Origin: JAJDFU01 sp964641965
GTDB lineage: Bacteria > Bacteroidota > Bacteroidia > Chitinophagales > Saprospiraceae
Assembly: GCA_964641965.1 (NCBI GenBank)
Contig: CAZXLD010000038.1
Location: 1 to 49,165 of the forward strand
Length of the DNA: 49,165 nt
Direction of reading: 5' to 3'
This document shows positions 7,142 through 15,267 of this stretch, one piece after another. Numbering within the stretch: the stretch's first letter is position 1; each line of letters begins with the position of its first letter. The position numbers were made by a program, and so were the translations under genes. The notes below the pieces were generated by a model. It worked only from the letters and a program-made list of their open reading frames with translations. It was not told the origin of the DNA and ran no database searches.

Positions 7142-7229
7142 ACGTAAACGGTTTCTTTCAATTGCTATTTCTCAAGGTAGCGACTTGGATTTGAGGCGCA
7201 GTTATTTTAATAGGGTTTTATTTTCAGCT

Positions 7230-9488
7230 TTATTGGTGGTACAGGTTATCGTATCGGCTGAGTGCCCAAATGGGGAAGATATTTCGATAAGCGGTATACG
7301 TGATCATACAGCTTCGGTTGAATACCCCCGAGATGCCTTGTTGAGGCCAATCCCCATCTGCTTGTTGAGCATCTAGTAAGAACGCTATACCCTGTTGGAT
7401 AGGTTGCTGATCGGGATATTGAGCTGCCATCAAGGCCAGCAATGCCCAGCTGGTGTTGATGAGCTGAGATTCTTCGTGTTGAATGTATTCATCTTTTAAG
7501 CATGATTCGTAGGACTCGCCCCAGCCACCATCGGGGCGTTGTTTGGTCAGGAGGAATGAACAAGCCCGGGCAAGCGTCGGATCTACCTCTTGTTCGCCTT
7601 TTTCGTAAGAAGGAGCACCGCTAGCCACCAATGCTTCTACTCCAAACCAGGTTCCGTAGGTGAAACAAACGGCCCATGATCCAAACCACGACCCGTCAGC
7701 TCGTTGCTGCTTTCGAATAAAGCGGCTTCCGTTCTGAATGGCTTGTTCAAGGACTCCTTGATGATATTCCGGATACACATGTCTGAATTCGGCCAGGGCG
7801 CGTATACAGGCTGAGGTGCATTCGGTATAAGAATAATCCACCATAATACCGCCGAAAATTTCGGAAGGGTTGAGGATTTCCAGCCAATCCGGACCTCTTT
7901 TATTTTCGTAGGTAGCCCACCCACCGTCCTTATTTTGAAAGGAAAGGATCAGGTCTACAGCCTGGAATAGGCGTTCATCCGAAATGCGAACCTGATCAGT
8001 TGGTAATTGGGCGTGCGCTGATTGATGGAAACGCAAGGTTGCCCCCAGCCCTTCCGCTGTACAATCTGTGATTGGCCATCCGTGGTCGAGGGTCGAGAAC
8101 GGCCAGCCACCTTGAGACGGGTGTCGAAAGTACCGCTCCCGTTGAGGGACATCCTCTCGAACCTGGGTGGTCTCTAAATACTGGTAGGCTTTAATTAACG
8201 GTTCTGGAAGCTCTTTTTCTAATCCACCCTCGGTAATGGCATGAATTGCAAAAGCAGTATCCCAAAGTTGGGATCCGTTATAACCGTTCATCTTCATTCC
8301 GTCTTCGGCAATCCAAAGGTAATCCTGCCATCGGTCTACATGCTGTCGGAACGCATCGGATTCCTTCCCATAGGCATGCCAAATACAAATTGAATTGATG
8401 ATTTGATTGACAGGCCCTATATCTACAAAATTAGTTTGCTGATCTTCCGCTTCGATATATTCCAGGATGAATGCCAGGGCTTTTTTCCGCCAAGAGCCAA
8501 TGGGGGCTCGTTCATACCCATTAAGCAGCTTATGAACCACTGAAAGAAAGGCGGACGGTGTGGAGTACGAATCCTCTGCGGCTACCGAATTTCGAGCCTT
8601 CTGCCAGTGAATTTCCTCGTAGGGGATCGGATAGATTTCCTGTCTGATCTCCTTGATCAAATGTGTATTCGGACCGGTCAGCCTATGCCCATAGCAATAA
8701 GCCATTGGGAGATAGACCATACGGGCATGACACCAGTACCGACCAGGATGTATAGGGAGCCACCGAGGAACAGTCCACATTTCCGGAAACAGGCTCTGAC
8801 ATCCTTTCCAGTCGTACACCCCTAGGACAGACAGATAAAATTTACCCCATGAAGGAATAAAGGTGGCTCCACCTCGGTCCAATATCCAGGATCTGGCCTT
8901 CTCCATAGCCTCTGTTTCAGCCGACATACCCAATAACCGAAGGGCTACGTATTGCATGGCGGTACCGAAAAGGGTAGACGTACCTTCAATATGCAGGCCC
9001 CAACCACCATCCTCACGTTGATGGTTTAGCATGTAGCGCTTCATCAGGGTTTGCTGAGGGGCTGAAAAGGGTGTCTGGGTAATGTAGGAGGCAATGACTA
9101 GTCCGGGCAAAAGAAACAAAGGCCCTCCATAGTCGCCTGGCCAATGGCCGTCATCTGCCTGCAACCGTTGGTAAAACTGAAGGCCTTTCAATGCTCCTTT
9201 TCGCGCAGCCGAAACCCCATCAAAGGATTCGGATGAAGCAGATTGACTCTTCTCTCGTTCCTGTAAAGCACGGAACAGGCGATCTGCAGAATTTGGATTC
9301 GAACCTGTATCGAATGTAAAGGCGGCATCCAATTCCTCCAGTACGGTATCTGACCATTCGGTTTCCTTTTCTAGCAGATCAATTGCCCACCATTGTCGTC
9401 CACGGTTGGTGGTCAACCGGAATCGATGCCATTGAGAAGGCCAGGAAGATACCTCCTTGGGAAGGGCGTTAGATTGTTTATCGATCAT
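7230..9488 (-). CDS. osc: Oxidosqualene cyclase, cycloartenol synthase-type active site
   Basis: A 752-residue triterpene cyclase with repeated QW motifs (such as DGGWG, DGSWFGSW, DGDWPQQ) across the double-barrel fold and an N-terminus (RLTTNRGRQWWAID) like eukaryotic enzymes. The catalytic acid motif is DCTAE (475-479), as in oxidosqualene cyclases; squalene-hopene cyclases have DxDD. Product-determining positions are Tyr403 (GYNGSQLWDT), His469 and Ile473 (HGWPITDC). They align with Tyr410, His477 and Ile481 of Arabidopsis cycloartenol synthase; lanosterol synthases have Thr, Cys/Gln and Val there. MITYTAYRNIFPIWAL near the C-terminus is also eukaryote-like. The predicted reaction is (3S)-2,3-oxidosqualene to cycloartenol; parkeol or lanosterol remain possible. 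It starts a minus-strand run with the prenyl synthase and is divergent from the AraC regulator. Confidence 0.96.
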   Translation of the reverse strand: MIDKQSNALPKEVSSWPSQWHRFRLTTNRGRQWWAIDLLEKETEWSDTVLEELDAAFTFDTGSNPNSADRLFRALQEREKSQSASSESFDGVSAARKGALKGLQFYQRLQADDGHWPGDYGGPLFLLPGLVIASYITQTPFSAPQQTLMKRYMLNHQREDGGWGLHIEGTSTLFGTAMQYVALRLLGMSAETEAMEKARSWILDRGGATFIPSWGKFYLSVLGVYDWKGCQSLFPEMWTVPRWLPIHPGRYWCHARMVYLPMAYCYGHRLTGPNTHLIKEIRQEIYPIPYEEIHWQKARNSVAAEDSYSTPSAFLSVVHKLLNGYERAPIGSWRKKALAFILEYIEAEDQQTNFVDIGPVNQIINSICIWHAYGKESDAFRQHVDRWQDYLWIAEDGMKMNGYNGSQLWDTAFAIHAITEGGLEKELPEPLIKAYQYLETTQVREDVPQRERYFRHPSQGGWPFSTLDHGWPITDCTAEGLGATLRFHQSAHAQLPTDQVRISDERLFQAVDLILSFQNKDGGWATYENKRGPDWLEILNPSEIFGGIMVDYSYTECTSACIRALAEFRHVYPEYHQGVLEQAIQNGSRFIRKQQRADGSWFGSWAVCFTYGTWFGVEALVASGAPSYEKGEQEVDPTLARACSFLLTKQRPDGGWGESYESCLKDEYIQHEESQLINTSWALLALMAAQYPDQQPIQQGIAFLLDAQQADGDWPQQGISGVFNRSCMITYTAYRNIFPIWALSRYDNLYHQ

Positions 9489-9697
9489 CGGTTTAATTTA
9501 GAATACCTTTTATGTGGTAAGTTTCCAATAAACCTTTTATTTGCCAAGCAATAGTCTTTCAGGACGTCCGAATATTTTTTCGGACTCTTGAGGTGATTAG
9601 TTTGTTCAGTCTGAATAGAAAAAAAAATTTCAGGAGTTGGATGAACCTATTTTGCAGGAAAGGCACCTGACTAAAGAAAGCAATGAGTTAAAATAGG
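9489..9697. promoter_or_regulatory. Divergent intergenic region of the sterol cluster, with inverted repeat 9566-9585
   Basis: This 209-bp gap separates the oxidosqualene cyclase start from the AraC-type regulator start, so it must hold both promoters. It is AT-rich and contains an inverted repeat GTCCGAA/TTCGGAC with a 6-bp T-rich spacer at 9566-9585, a candidate regulator-binding site or a small hairpin. No exact TAnnTTTG box was found on either strand. The placement suggests the AraC protein may control its own gene and the cyclase. This is inference from position only. Confidence 0.5.
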
Positions 9698-10834
9698 ATG
9701 AAGGAGGCAATCTTATATATTGGGTTGGCGCAATCCCTTTTTGCGATATTGGTGATGGTGACGAAGAAGCGAGTCTCCGTCTCCGACAAGATCCTCATTT
9801 TTTGCCTGACTACAATCGCTATCCGATTTTTTGCATTACTGCTTAATCGTGAATATCCGGATTTTATTCCGTCCGACTTTTCCGTTGCACTTATTCCGCT
9901 CACCTTCGGCCCCTTCTTGCTTTTGTACAGTACCTACCTCATCGATGGGCGTGAACGATTCAATCCCAACCACTACTACCATTTCTTACCCTTTTTCCTG
10001 GTCATGATTATTTACTATTTGTTCCTGTCCGGGCGGGTGTCTTTTGATGAAGTTACTTACTTCGAAAAAGATGGATATCTCTGGGTACGCATGTTGTATG
10101 CTACCATTTTCTTCAGTAGTGTGATCATATACACCTTATTGACCTTCGTAAAGCTCTGGGATTACCAAAAAGCATTACAAGAAGAACATAGCGGGCCTAA
10201 AAATCGGCAAACCCTCAATTGGCTCCGGTTTATTACCCTGCTCTTTAGTATTACCTTCCTGACCTATTTCATAGCTGGGGGAATCAATGCGCTGACTTTT
10301 AGCCGAAAGACGGATATGCAAACGCTTACGCACGTTGGACTTACTTTGCTGGCTTATACCGTAAGCTATTTTGGCCTGCGTCAACCTTCAGTATCGAATC
10401 GCGAAACTGGTTTTCAACATGCGGCCATATCTGCACCCAAAGGAAAGGAAATCCCGAAAGCGGACTCGAAACAACGATTTACTGTCGAGGCAGCTGGGCA
10501 ATTGGCTTCCAAATTGGACCAGCATATGGAGGAAAAGAAGCCTTACCTGGATCCTGATTTGACGTTGAAAGATTTATCTTCGCAAGTAAGTCTTTCCAAA
10601 TATGAGCTGACCGAATTATTAAATGGCCACATAGGAAAAAACTTTTTCACCTACGTAAATGAGTTCAGGGTAGCTGAGGTAATCCGGAAAATGGAAGACC
10701 CGACTTACTATCAACCAACGATTATAGCTATTGCATACGATTGTGGATTTAACTCCAAATCCACATTTAACAGTTTTTTCAAGCAACACACCGGTCTGAC
10801 TCCCTCTGAGTACAAGAAAAAAATTACCTCCTGA
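9698..10834 (+). CDS. AraC-family regulator with N-terminal membrane domain
   Basis: A 378-residue protein. Residues 1 to about 215 contain some six or seven hydrophobic helices (for example IGLAQSLFAILVMVT, VALIPLTFGPFLLLYS, FLPFFLVMIIYYLFL). After a hydrophilic linker, residues about 280-378 form an AraC helix-turn-helix domain with LTLKDLSSQVSLSKYELTELL and the family signature AYDCGFNSKSTFNSFFKQHTGLTPSEYKK. This membrane-anchored AraC architecture is common in Bacteroidota. It lies between the two arms of the sterol cluster, upstream of squalene synthase with a 114-bp gap and divergent from the cyclase. A role as sensor and regulator of the cluster, perhaps of membrane state, is plausible but unproven. 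Confidence 0.88.
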   Translation: MKEAILYIGLAQSLFAILVMVTKKRVSVSDKILIFCLTTIAIRFFALLLNREYPDFIPSDFSVALIPLTFGPFLLLYSTYLIDGRERFNPNHYYHFLPFFLVMIIYYLFLSGRVSFDEVTYFEKDGYLWVRMLYATIFFSSVIIYTLLTFVKLWDYQKALQEEHSGPKNRQTLNWLRFITLLFSITFLTYFIAGGINALTFSRKTDMQTLTHVGLTLLAYTVSYFGLRQPSVSNRETGFQHAAISAPKGKEIPKADSKQRFTVEAAGQLASKLDQHMEEKKPYLDPDLTLKDLSSQVSLSKYELTELLNGHIGKNFFTYVNEFRVAEVIRKMEDPTYYQPTIIAIAYDCGFNSKSTFNSFFKQHTGLTPSEYKKKITS

Positions 10835-10948
10835 AGAAGTTCGAAAAAAAATCCGGCTCCGTTACTTGACGCGAATATGGTTTTTCCGGACCCTTTACCA
10901 TACAATACCATACTATTTTAGTGGTAAACCCAAAAACCCAGCTAACGA

Positions 10949-12145
10949 ATGGGAAACAAATTATCTGCAATGCCAACTATGGAAGAGTATGTTGCTTTAA
11001 TGCGGTTGATGTGGAAGCGTGGCATGAAAAGAAAGCCAAAAGATTCTTTTGAGAAACGTGCAGGACAATCCCATGAGCTGGATTTTTGCTACCTGGCTCT
11101 CGATCAAGTTTCTCGTTCTTTTGCGGCTGTCATACGTGAATTACCCAAACCATTGCGTGATCCTGTCTGTATCTTTTACCTGGTCTTGCGCGGGCTTGAT
11201 TCCATAGAAGATGATATGAATATCCCACTGAGGGTTCGTCTGGAACTCCTTCGATCATTCTATGAGAAGAATTTTGATCCCAATTGGGCTATTTCAGGGA
11301 TGGGAGATACACCGGACTATGAAGTCCTGCTAAGGAACTACTATAAAGTATCGCGTTCTTTCCTTCAACTAGACCCCCTGTTTCAAGATGTGATCTCGGA
11401 TATATGCCGGGAGATGGGCGATGGAATGGCCAAGTATGCCGAAACAGAGATCATTACCCAGAAAGATTTTGATAACTACTGCCATTACGTAGCTGGCCTG
11501 GTAGGTATTGGTCTTTCCGGGCTGTTTTCAGCCTCAGGTGTTGAGCACCCGGATTTATATTTGGAAAAGCGACTGTCAAATTCGATGGGGCTTTTCCTGC
11601 AAAAGACCAATATTATCCGCGATTATTTGGAGGACTTGTATTCCTATCGGACGTTTTGGCCTCGTGAGGTGTGGGGACTGTATGCCGATGAGCTCGAATC
11701 TTTTGCCTCCTCTCCGGATGCACCCAATTCGGTGGCCTGCTTGAATCATATGATCACAGACGCTATGCGCCATGTGCCGGATTGCCTTGAGTATCTGGCC
11801 ATGATTCGCCACCAGCAGGTATTCCGTTTTTGTGCTATCCCGCAGGTTATGGCCATATCGACTTTGGCAAAACTTTACAATAATTCTGAGGTGTTTAAGG
11901 GCGTGGTCAAGATCAGGCGGTCTTTGGCAGCTAAGCTCATTTACACCACAAAGGACCTTTCCATGGTTAAAGAGACCTTTAGCTACTTCGGGCAAGAAAT
12001 TTTCCAGAAAATCTCACTTCAGGATCCGACAAGTAGCCAAATGGTCAAGCGACTTCAATCGTTACAGTACAGCACCGGAAAGGTTTCTTCTTTAGCCTTT
12101 CGCATGTCGCCAAAGGCTGAGTCTTCCAAAAAAATTAATGCTTAA
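10949..12145 (+). CDS. sqs: Squalene synthase (farnesyl-diphosphate farnesyltransferase), eukaryote-like
   Basis: A 398-residue enzyme that joins two farnesyl diphosphates to squalene with NADPH. Motifs match eukaryotic FDFT1 closely: SRSFAAVIRELP (56-66), CIFYLVLRGLDSIEDDM (first Asp motif, 74-90), YCHYVAGLVGIGLS (177-190), MGLFLQKTNIIRDYLED (213-229, second Asp motif), FWPREVW and FCAIPQVMAI. Bacterial hopanoid producers more often use HpnC/D/E, so a single eukaryote-like enzyme is notable. The hydrophobic C-terminal anchor of eukaryotic enzymes is absent; the protein ends in a polar tail. Its stop overlaps the squalene monooxygenase frame by 8 bp. A second in-frame ATG at 10970 is an alternative start. 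Confidence 0.96.
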   Translation: MGNKLSAMPTMEEYVALMRLMWKRGMKRKPKDSFEKRAGQSHELDFCYLALDQVSRSFAAVIRELPKPLRDPVCIFYLVLRGLDSIEDDMNIPLRVRLELLRSFYEKNFDPNWAISGMGDTPDYEVLLRNYYKVSRSFLQLDPLFQDVISDICREMGDGMAKYAETEIITQKDFDNYCHYVAGLVGIGLSGLFSASGVEHPDLYLEKRLSNSMGLFLQKTNIIRDYLEDLYSYRTFWPREVWGLYADELESFASSPDAPNSVACLNHMITDAMRHVPDCLEYLAMIRHQQVFRFCAIPQVMAISTLAKLYNNSEVFKGVVKIRRSLAAKLIYTTKDLSMVKETFSYFGQEIFQKISLQDPTSSQMVKRLQSLQYSTGKVSSLAFRMSPKAESSKKINA

Positions 12146-13595
12146 GGATCGAAAGATGATAAATCAAAGCACAATTGACTACGAAGTTGTCATTGTAGGC
12201 GCCGGTATTGCCGGAAGTGCCTTGGGAGCTTATTTGGGGCGAAATGGAATACGAGTAGCCGTAATTGAGCGAAGTTGGGAGGAGCCAGAAGATATTATTG
12301 GTGAATTGCTCCAGCCGGGAGGCGTCCTTAAACTAAAAGAAATGGGGCTTTCGGATGCCACAGATGGGTTCGATGCCCAGCCGGTTTCCGGCTATGCACT
12401 TTTCATGGGGAAGGATCATTTTAACCTTAGGTATCCCGAACATAAAGATTCAAAAGCACAGGGCGTTGGCTTTCGATATGGCCGATTTGTCCAAAAGTTG
12501 AGATCGTACCTGCATGACCTGCCAACCGTAACCACCATTACCGGCCGGGCAACCGGTTTACTGGAAGAAAAAGAGGTAATCCGGGGGGTAGAGTATATTG
12601 CGCCCGGCAGTACAGCGGTAAAGACAGTACGGGCAAACCTTACCATTGTCAGCCAAGGAAGTACAGCCAACCTGAGGGGTAAGCTCTCGGAAGGGGAGAA
12701 TAAAGTAGTAGGCTATATGCTGGGGTTCCTTTTGAAAGGCGGACGACTGCCTTACCCGGGTAATGGTCATGTTTTTGTGCATGGCAAACAACCGTTCTTG
12801 GCTTATCCGGTAGGAACTGACCTGACACGCATCCTGATCGACTTTCCCAAAACTTCCCCTCCTCGAAAGGGAAAGGAGTTGGAGCGCTTTCTACGGGAGG
12901 AAATGGCTCCGGATATTCCCGAAGGGCTTCGACTTCCCTTCCTTCAGGCGTTGGAGGAAGGAAAGTTTCGGGCTAAGCCAACGTGCCAGTTGGCGGCTAA
13001 ACCCAAGCGGGTGAAAGGAGCCATGCTCCTCGGCGATTCCCTCAATATGCGTCATCCAATGACAGGAGGCGGAATGACTGTAGCATTGACTGATGTCAAA
13101 GCGTTTGGCGAGCGCCTACTTCAATTGCCGGACTTTTCTAAACCGGAAGAGCTCAGCGAATGCATTGATGAGTTTTATGAAAGCCGCCATCAGGAAAATG
13201 CCACCATGAATATTTTGGCATACGCCTTGTATCAGGTGCTTTGTCACCCTGATCTCCGGCAGGCCTGTTTCGATTATTTAAAACGGGGTGGGCAGTTTGC
13301 CTCGGGCCCAATGTCTATACTAGCAGGAGTATCCAGGAATCGCCATTTCCTTTTGCTCCATTTTGTAGCGGTTGCTCTACATGGCATGTTACACAACCTA
13401 TTGCCTATACCAACCGTTTCAGGGATTAAAATGTCTCACTCCATGCTCAAGGATGCCTTTCACATCATAGACCCGTTACTGCGGGAAGAACATCCTGACC
13501 TACCTACCAAGATGGTTTTGGAGATTGGACGTGTACTGTTGAACAAAAAGGTTGAAAATGTGGAAGTTGGGATAGGCGACCCCAATACCATATGA
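12138..13595 (+). CDS. sqmo: Squalene monooxygenase (squalene epoxidase)
   Basis: A FAD-dependent enzyme that makes 2,3-oxidosqualene from squalene with O2. The 485-residue protein has the FAD-binding VVIVGAGIAGSALGAYL (17-33), then EDIIGELLQPGG (51-62), and the GD motif with the family signature LLGDSLNMRHPMTGGGMTVAL (297-317). The C-terminal part (NILAYALYQVL, then ACFDYLKRGGQFASGP and a hydrophobic segment near LLLHFVAVALHGML) parallels the membrane-binding end of human SQLE. The ATG at 12138 overlaps the squalene synthase end; ATG 12156 is an alternative. The product is the substrate of the cyclase at 7230-9488. The need for O2 implies an aerobic host. Confidence 0.96.
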   Translation: MLKDRKMINQSTIDYEVVIVGAGIAGSALGAYLGRNGIRVAVIERSWEEPEDIIGELLQPGGVLKLKEMGLSDATDGFDAQPVSGYALFMGKDHFNLRYPEHKDSKAQGVGFRYGRFVQKLRSYLHDLPTVTTITGRATGLLEEKEVIRGVEYIAPGSTAVKTVRANLTIVSQGSTANLRGKLSEGENKVVGYMLGFLLKGGRLPYPGNGHVFVHGKQPFLAYPVGTDLTRILIDFPKTSPPRKGKELERFLREEMAPDIPEGLRLPFLQALEEGKFRAKPTCQLAAKPKRVKGAMLLGDSLNMRHPMTGGGMTVALTDVKAFGERLLQLPDFSKPEELSECIDEFYESRHQENATMNILAYALYQVLCHPDLRQACFDYLKRGGQFASGPMSILAGVSRNRHFLLLHFVAVALHGMLHNLLPIPTVSGIKMSHSMLKDAFHIIDPLLREEHPDLPTKMVLEIGRVLLNKKVENVEVGIGDPNTI

Positions 13596-13725
13596 CCTTT
13601 GATATCGTAGAACATAACCTAAAATGGATTGTCTTCCACGAACACCCTTTAGCAAACCCTCTTTTTTTGACAAGGTCGATCCAATGTGATTGCCTTCAAT
13701 TTTAGAAACGAATTACGCAATAGTT

Positions 13726-15267
13726 ATGAGCATTACTGGAAAACAACATATGTCTGTTGGAATAGATGATATGGCGGCCTACATCCCTGCCTTGAGTCTT
13801 CCAATCCAGGCCTTAGCAGAAGCTCGGGATATCGAGTACCCCAAGTTGAATAAAGGCTTAGGCCTTACGGCTATGTCTCTCCCGGATCGGAATGAGGATA
13901 CTGCCACCCTTGCAGCTAATGCCGTATTGAGCCTGATTCACCGAAACCAGTTGGATCCGATGAGCATCGGCCGGATCTACATGGGGACGGAAAGCTCTTT
14001 TGATGGTTCAAAACCCATGGCGAGCTACGTATTGCAAATGCTAAATGCGCAGTTGGAAGAGCGCTATGGAAAAGACTGTTTCCTGCATTGTGATGTAGTT
14101 GATTTGACTTTTGCATGTATTGGGGCGGTGGACGCTCTCCAGAATACCATGGATTGGGTAATTGCCGGGGACGATCGTAAAGGGATCGTTGTTGCTTCTG
14201 ATATTGCCTGGTATGATTTAGGCTCTACCGGCGAATACACACAGGGGGCAGGTGCAGTAGCTATGTTGGTATCCAAAAATCCAAGGCTGTTGGGGATTGA
14301 TCCGGATTGGGGAGTTGCCACCGATGCCGTTTATGATTTTTTCAAGCCGCTTCGCAAACTACCAAAAGCAAACTTGGTAGATGAAATCGTTGCTGCTCAA
14401 GGGCTCAACGGTAATACCAGCGAACAGGTTTACGGTCAATTGATGGATGCGGAAGATAGCATCTGGAGCGTGGATCGTAACCCTAACTTTATGTTGCATA
14501 GCGATACGCCTGTATTTGATGGCCCCTATTCAAATCAGTGTTACCAGGAGCGTATCGGCCAGGCCTTGCGTCACTTTGCTGCACAGAAGGATCATTTTTC
14601 CTTGCTGGAAGACTGGGATCGGATGATCTTTCATCTTCCTTATGCGTATCAGGCTCGGAGAATGTTTACAGCTCTGTACCTGGAGGAGTATGTATCGAAC
14701 GGGAACCTTTCTGACTTAGAGACCAATCTTGGGCAAACAATTCCTCAGGCAAATGATTACGAAGATGAGGCTGCCTACCAGAAAGCCAAATCCCAATTCT
14801 TGCGAGCGTTAAGCAAATCGGATGCCTACAAAAACTTTGTAGCTGAAAGGATTGAAAAGGGAGAGCGCGCCTCCAGTTTGGTTGGAAACCTGTATACCGG
14901 TTCTATCTGGCTTTCCTTGATGAGTTCCCTGGAGGCTGATCTCCTCGCCTCCGCAGATCAGTTGGAAGGTCAAAAGCTCGGTTTTTTTGCTTATGGAAGT
15001 GGATCTAAATCTAAAGTTTTCCAAGGCGAGGTTCAAGAAGGTGCGATGGAGGTCATTCGCCAATGGCAGCTCATGGAAAGATTGGAAAACCGGCAAGCGA
15101 TTTCATTTGAGGAATACGAGGCGCTCCGTCAGGTTGGCAGCATGCAACCGGTAGCCACACCTAAAGGGGTTTTCCATTTGGTAGAGGTAGATGAACGCGA
15201 GGGTGATACTTATGGCACCCGCTCCTACGCTTTTGCCGAGATAAAGGCAGAGTTGGCCACAGCTTAA
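13726..15267 (+). CDS. mvaS: Hydroxymethylglutaryl-CoA synthase
   Basis: Condenses acetyl-CoA and acetoacetyl-CoA to HMG-CoA, the entry to the mevalonate route to isoprenoids. In the 513-residue protein the catalytic triad can be placed as Glu89 (MGTESSFDGSKP), Cys131 (LTFACIGAVDAL) and His303 (IFHLPYAYQARRM). I chose ATG 13726; the frame extends to a TTG at 13690. The fold is thiolase-like, and the length is above the roughly 390 residues of short bacterial MvaS. It is downstream of squalene monooxygenase by 130 bp in the same direction, so it may be co-regulated with the sterol genes. The other mevalonate genes are not in the window. Its 3' end overlaps convergent trkH by 4 bp. Confidence 0.92.
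   Translation: MSITGKQHMSVGIDDMAAYIPALSLPIQALAEARDIEYPKLNKGLGLTAMSLPDRNEDTATLAANAVLSLIHRNQLDPMSIGRIYMGTESSFDGSKPMASYVLQMLNAQLEERYGKDCFLHCDVVDLTFACIGAVDALQNTMDWVIAGDDRKGIVVASDIAWYDLGSTGEYTQGAGAVAMLVSKNPRLLGIDPDWGVATDAVYDFFKPLRKLPKANLVDEIVAAQGLNGNTSEQVYGQLMDAEDSIWSVDRNPNFMLHSDTPVFDGPYSNQCYQERIGQALRHFAAQKDHFSLLEDWDRMIFHLPYAYQARRMFTALYLEEYVSNGNLSDLETNLGQTIPQANDYEDEAAYQKAKSQFLRALSKSDAYKNFVAERIEKGERASSLVGNLYTGSIWLSLMSSLEADLLASADQLEGQKLGFFAYGSGSKSKVFQGEVQEGAMEVIRQWQLMERLENRQAISFEEYEALRQVGSMQPVATPKGVFHLVEVDEREGDTYGTRSYAFAEIKAELATA

Noticed and set aside
7230..9488. Squalene-hopene cyclase
   Set aside because: The acid motif is DCTAE, not DxDD, and a squalene monooxygenase gene is in the cluster, so oxidosqualene is the expected substrate.
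11576..11995. 139-residue minus-strand frame inside squalene synthase
   Set aside because: Antisense shadow of a strongly conserved enzyme.
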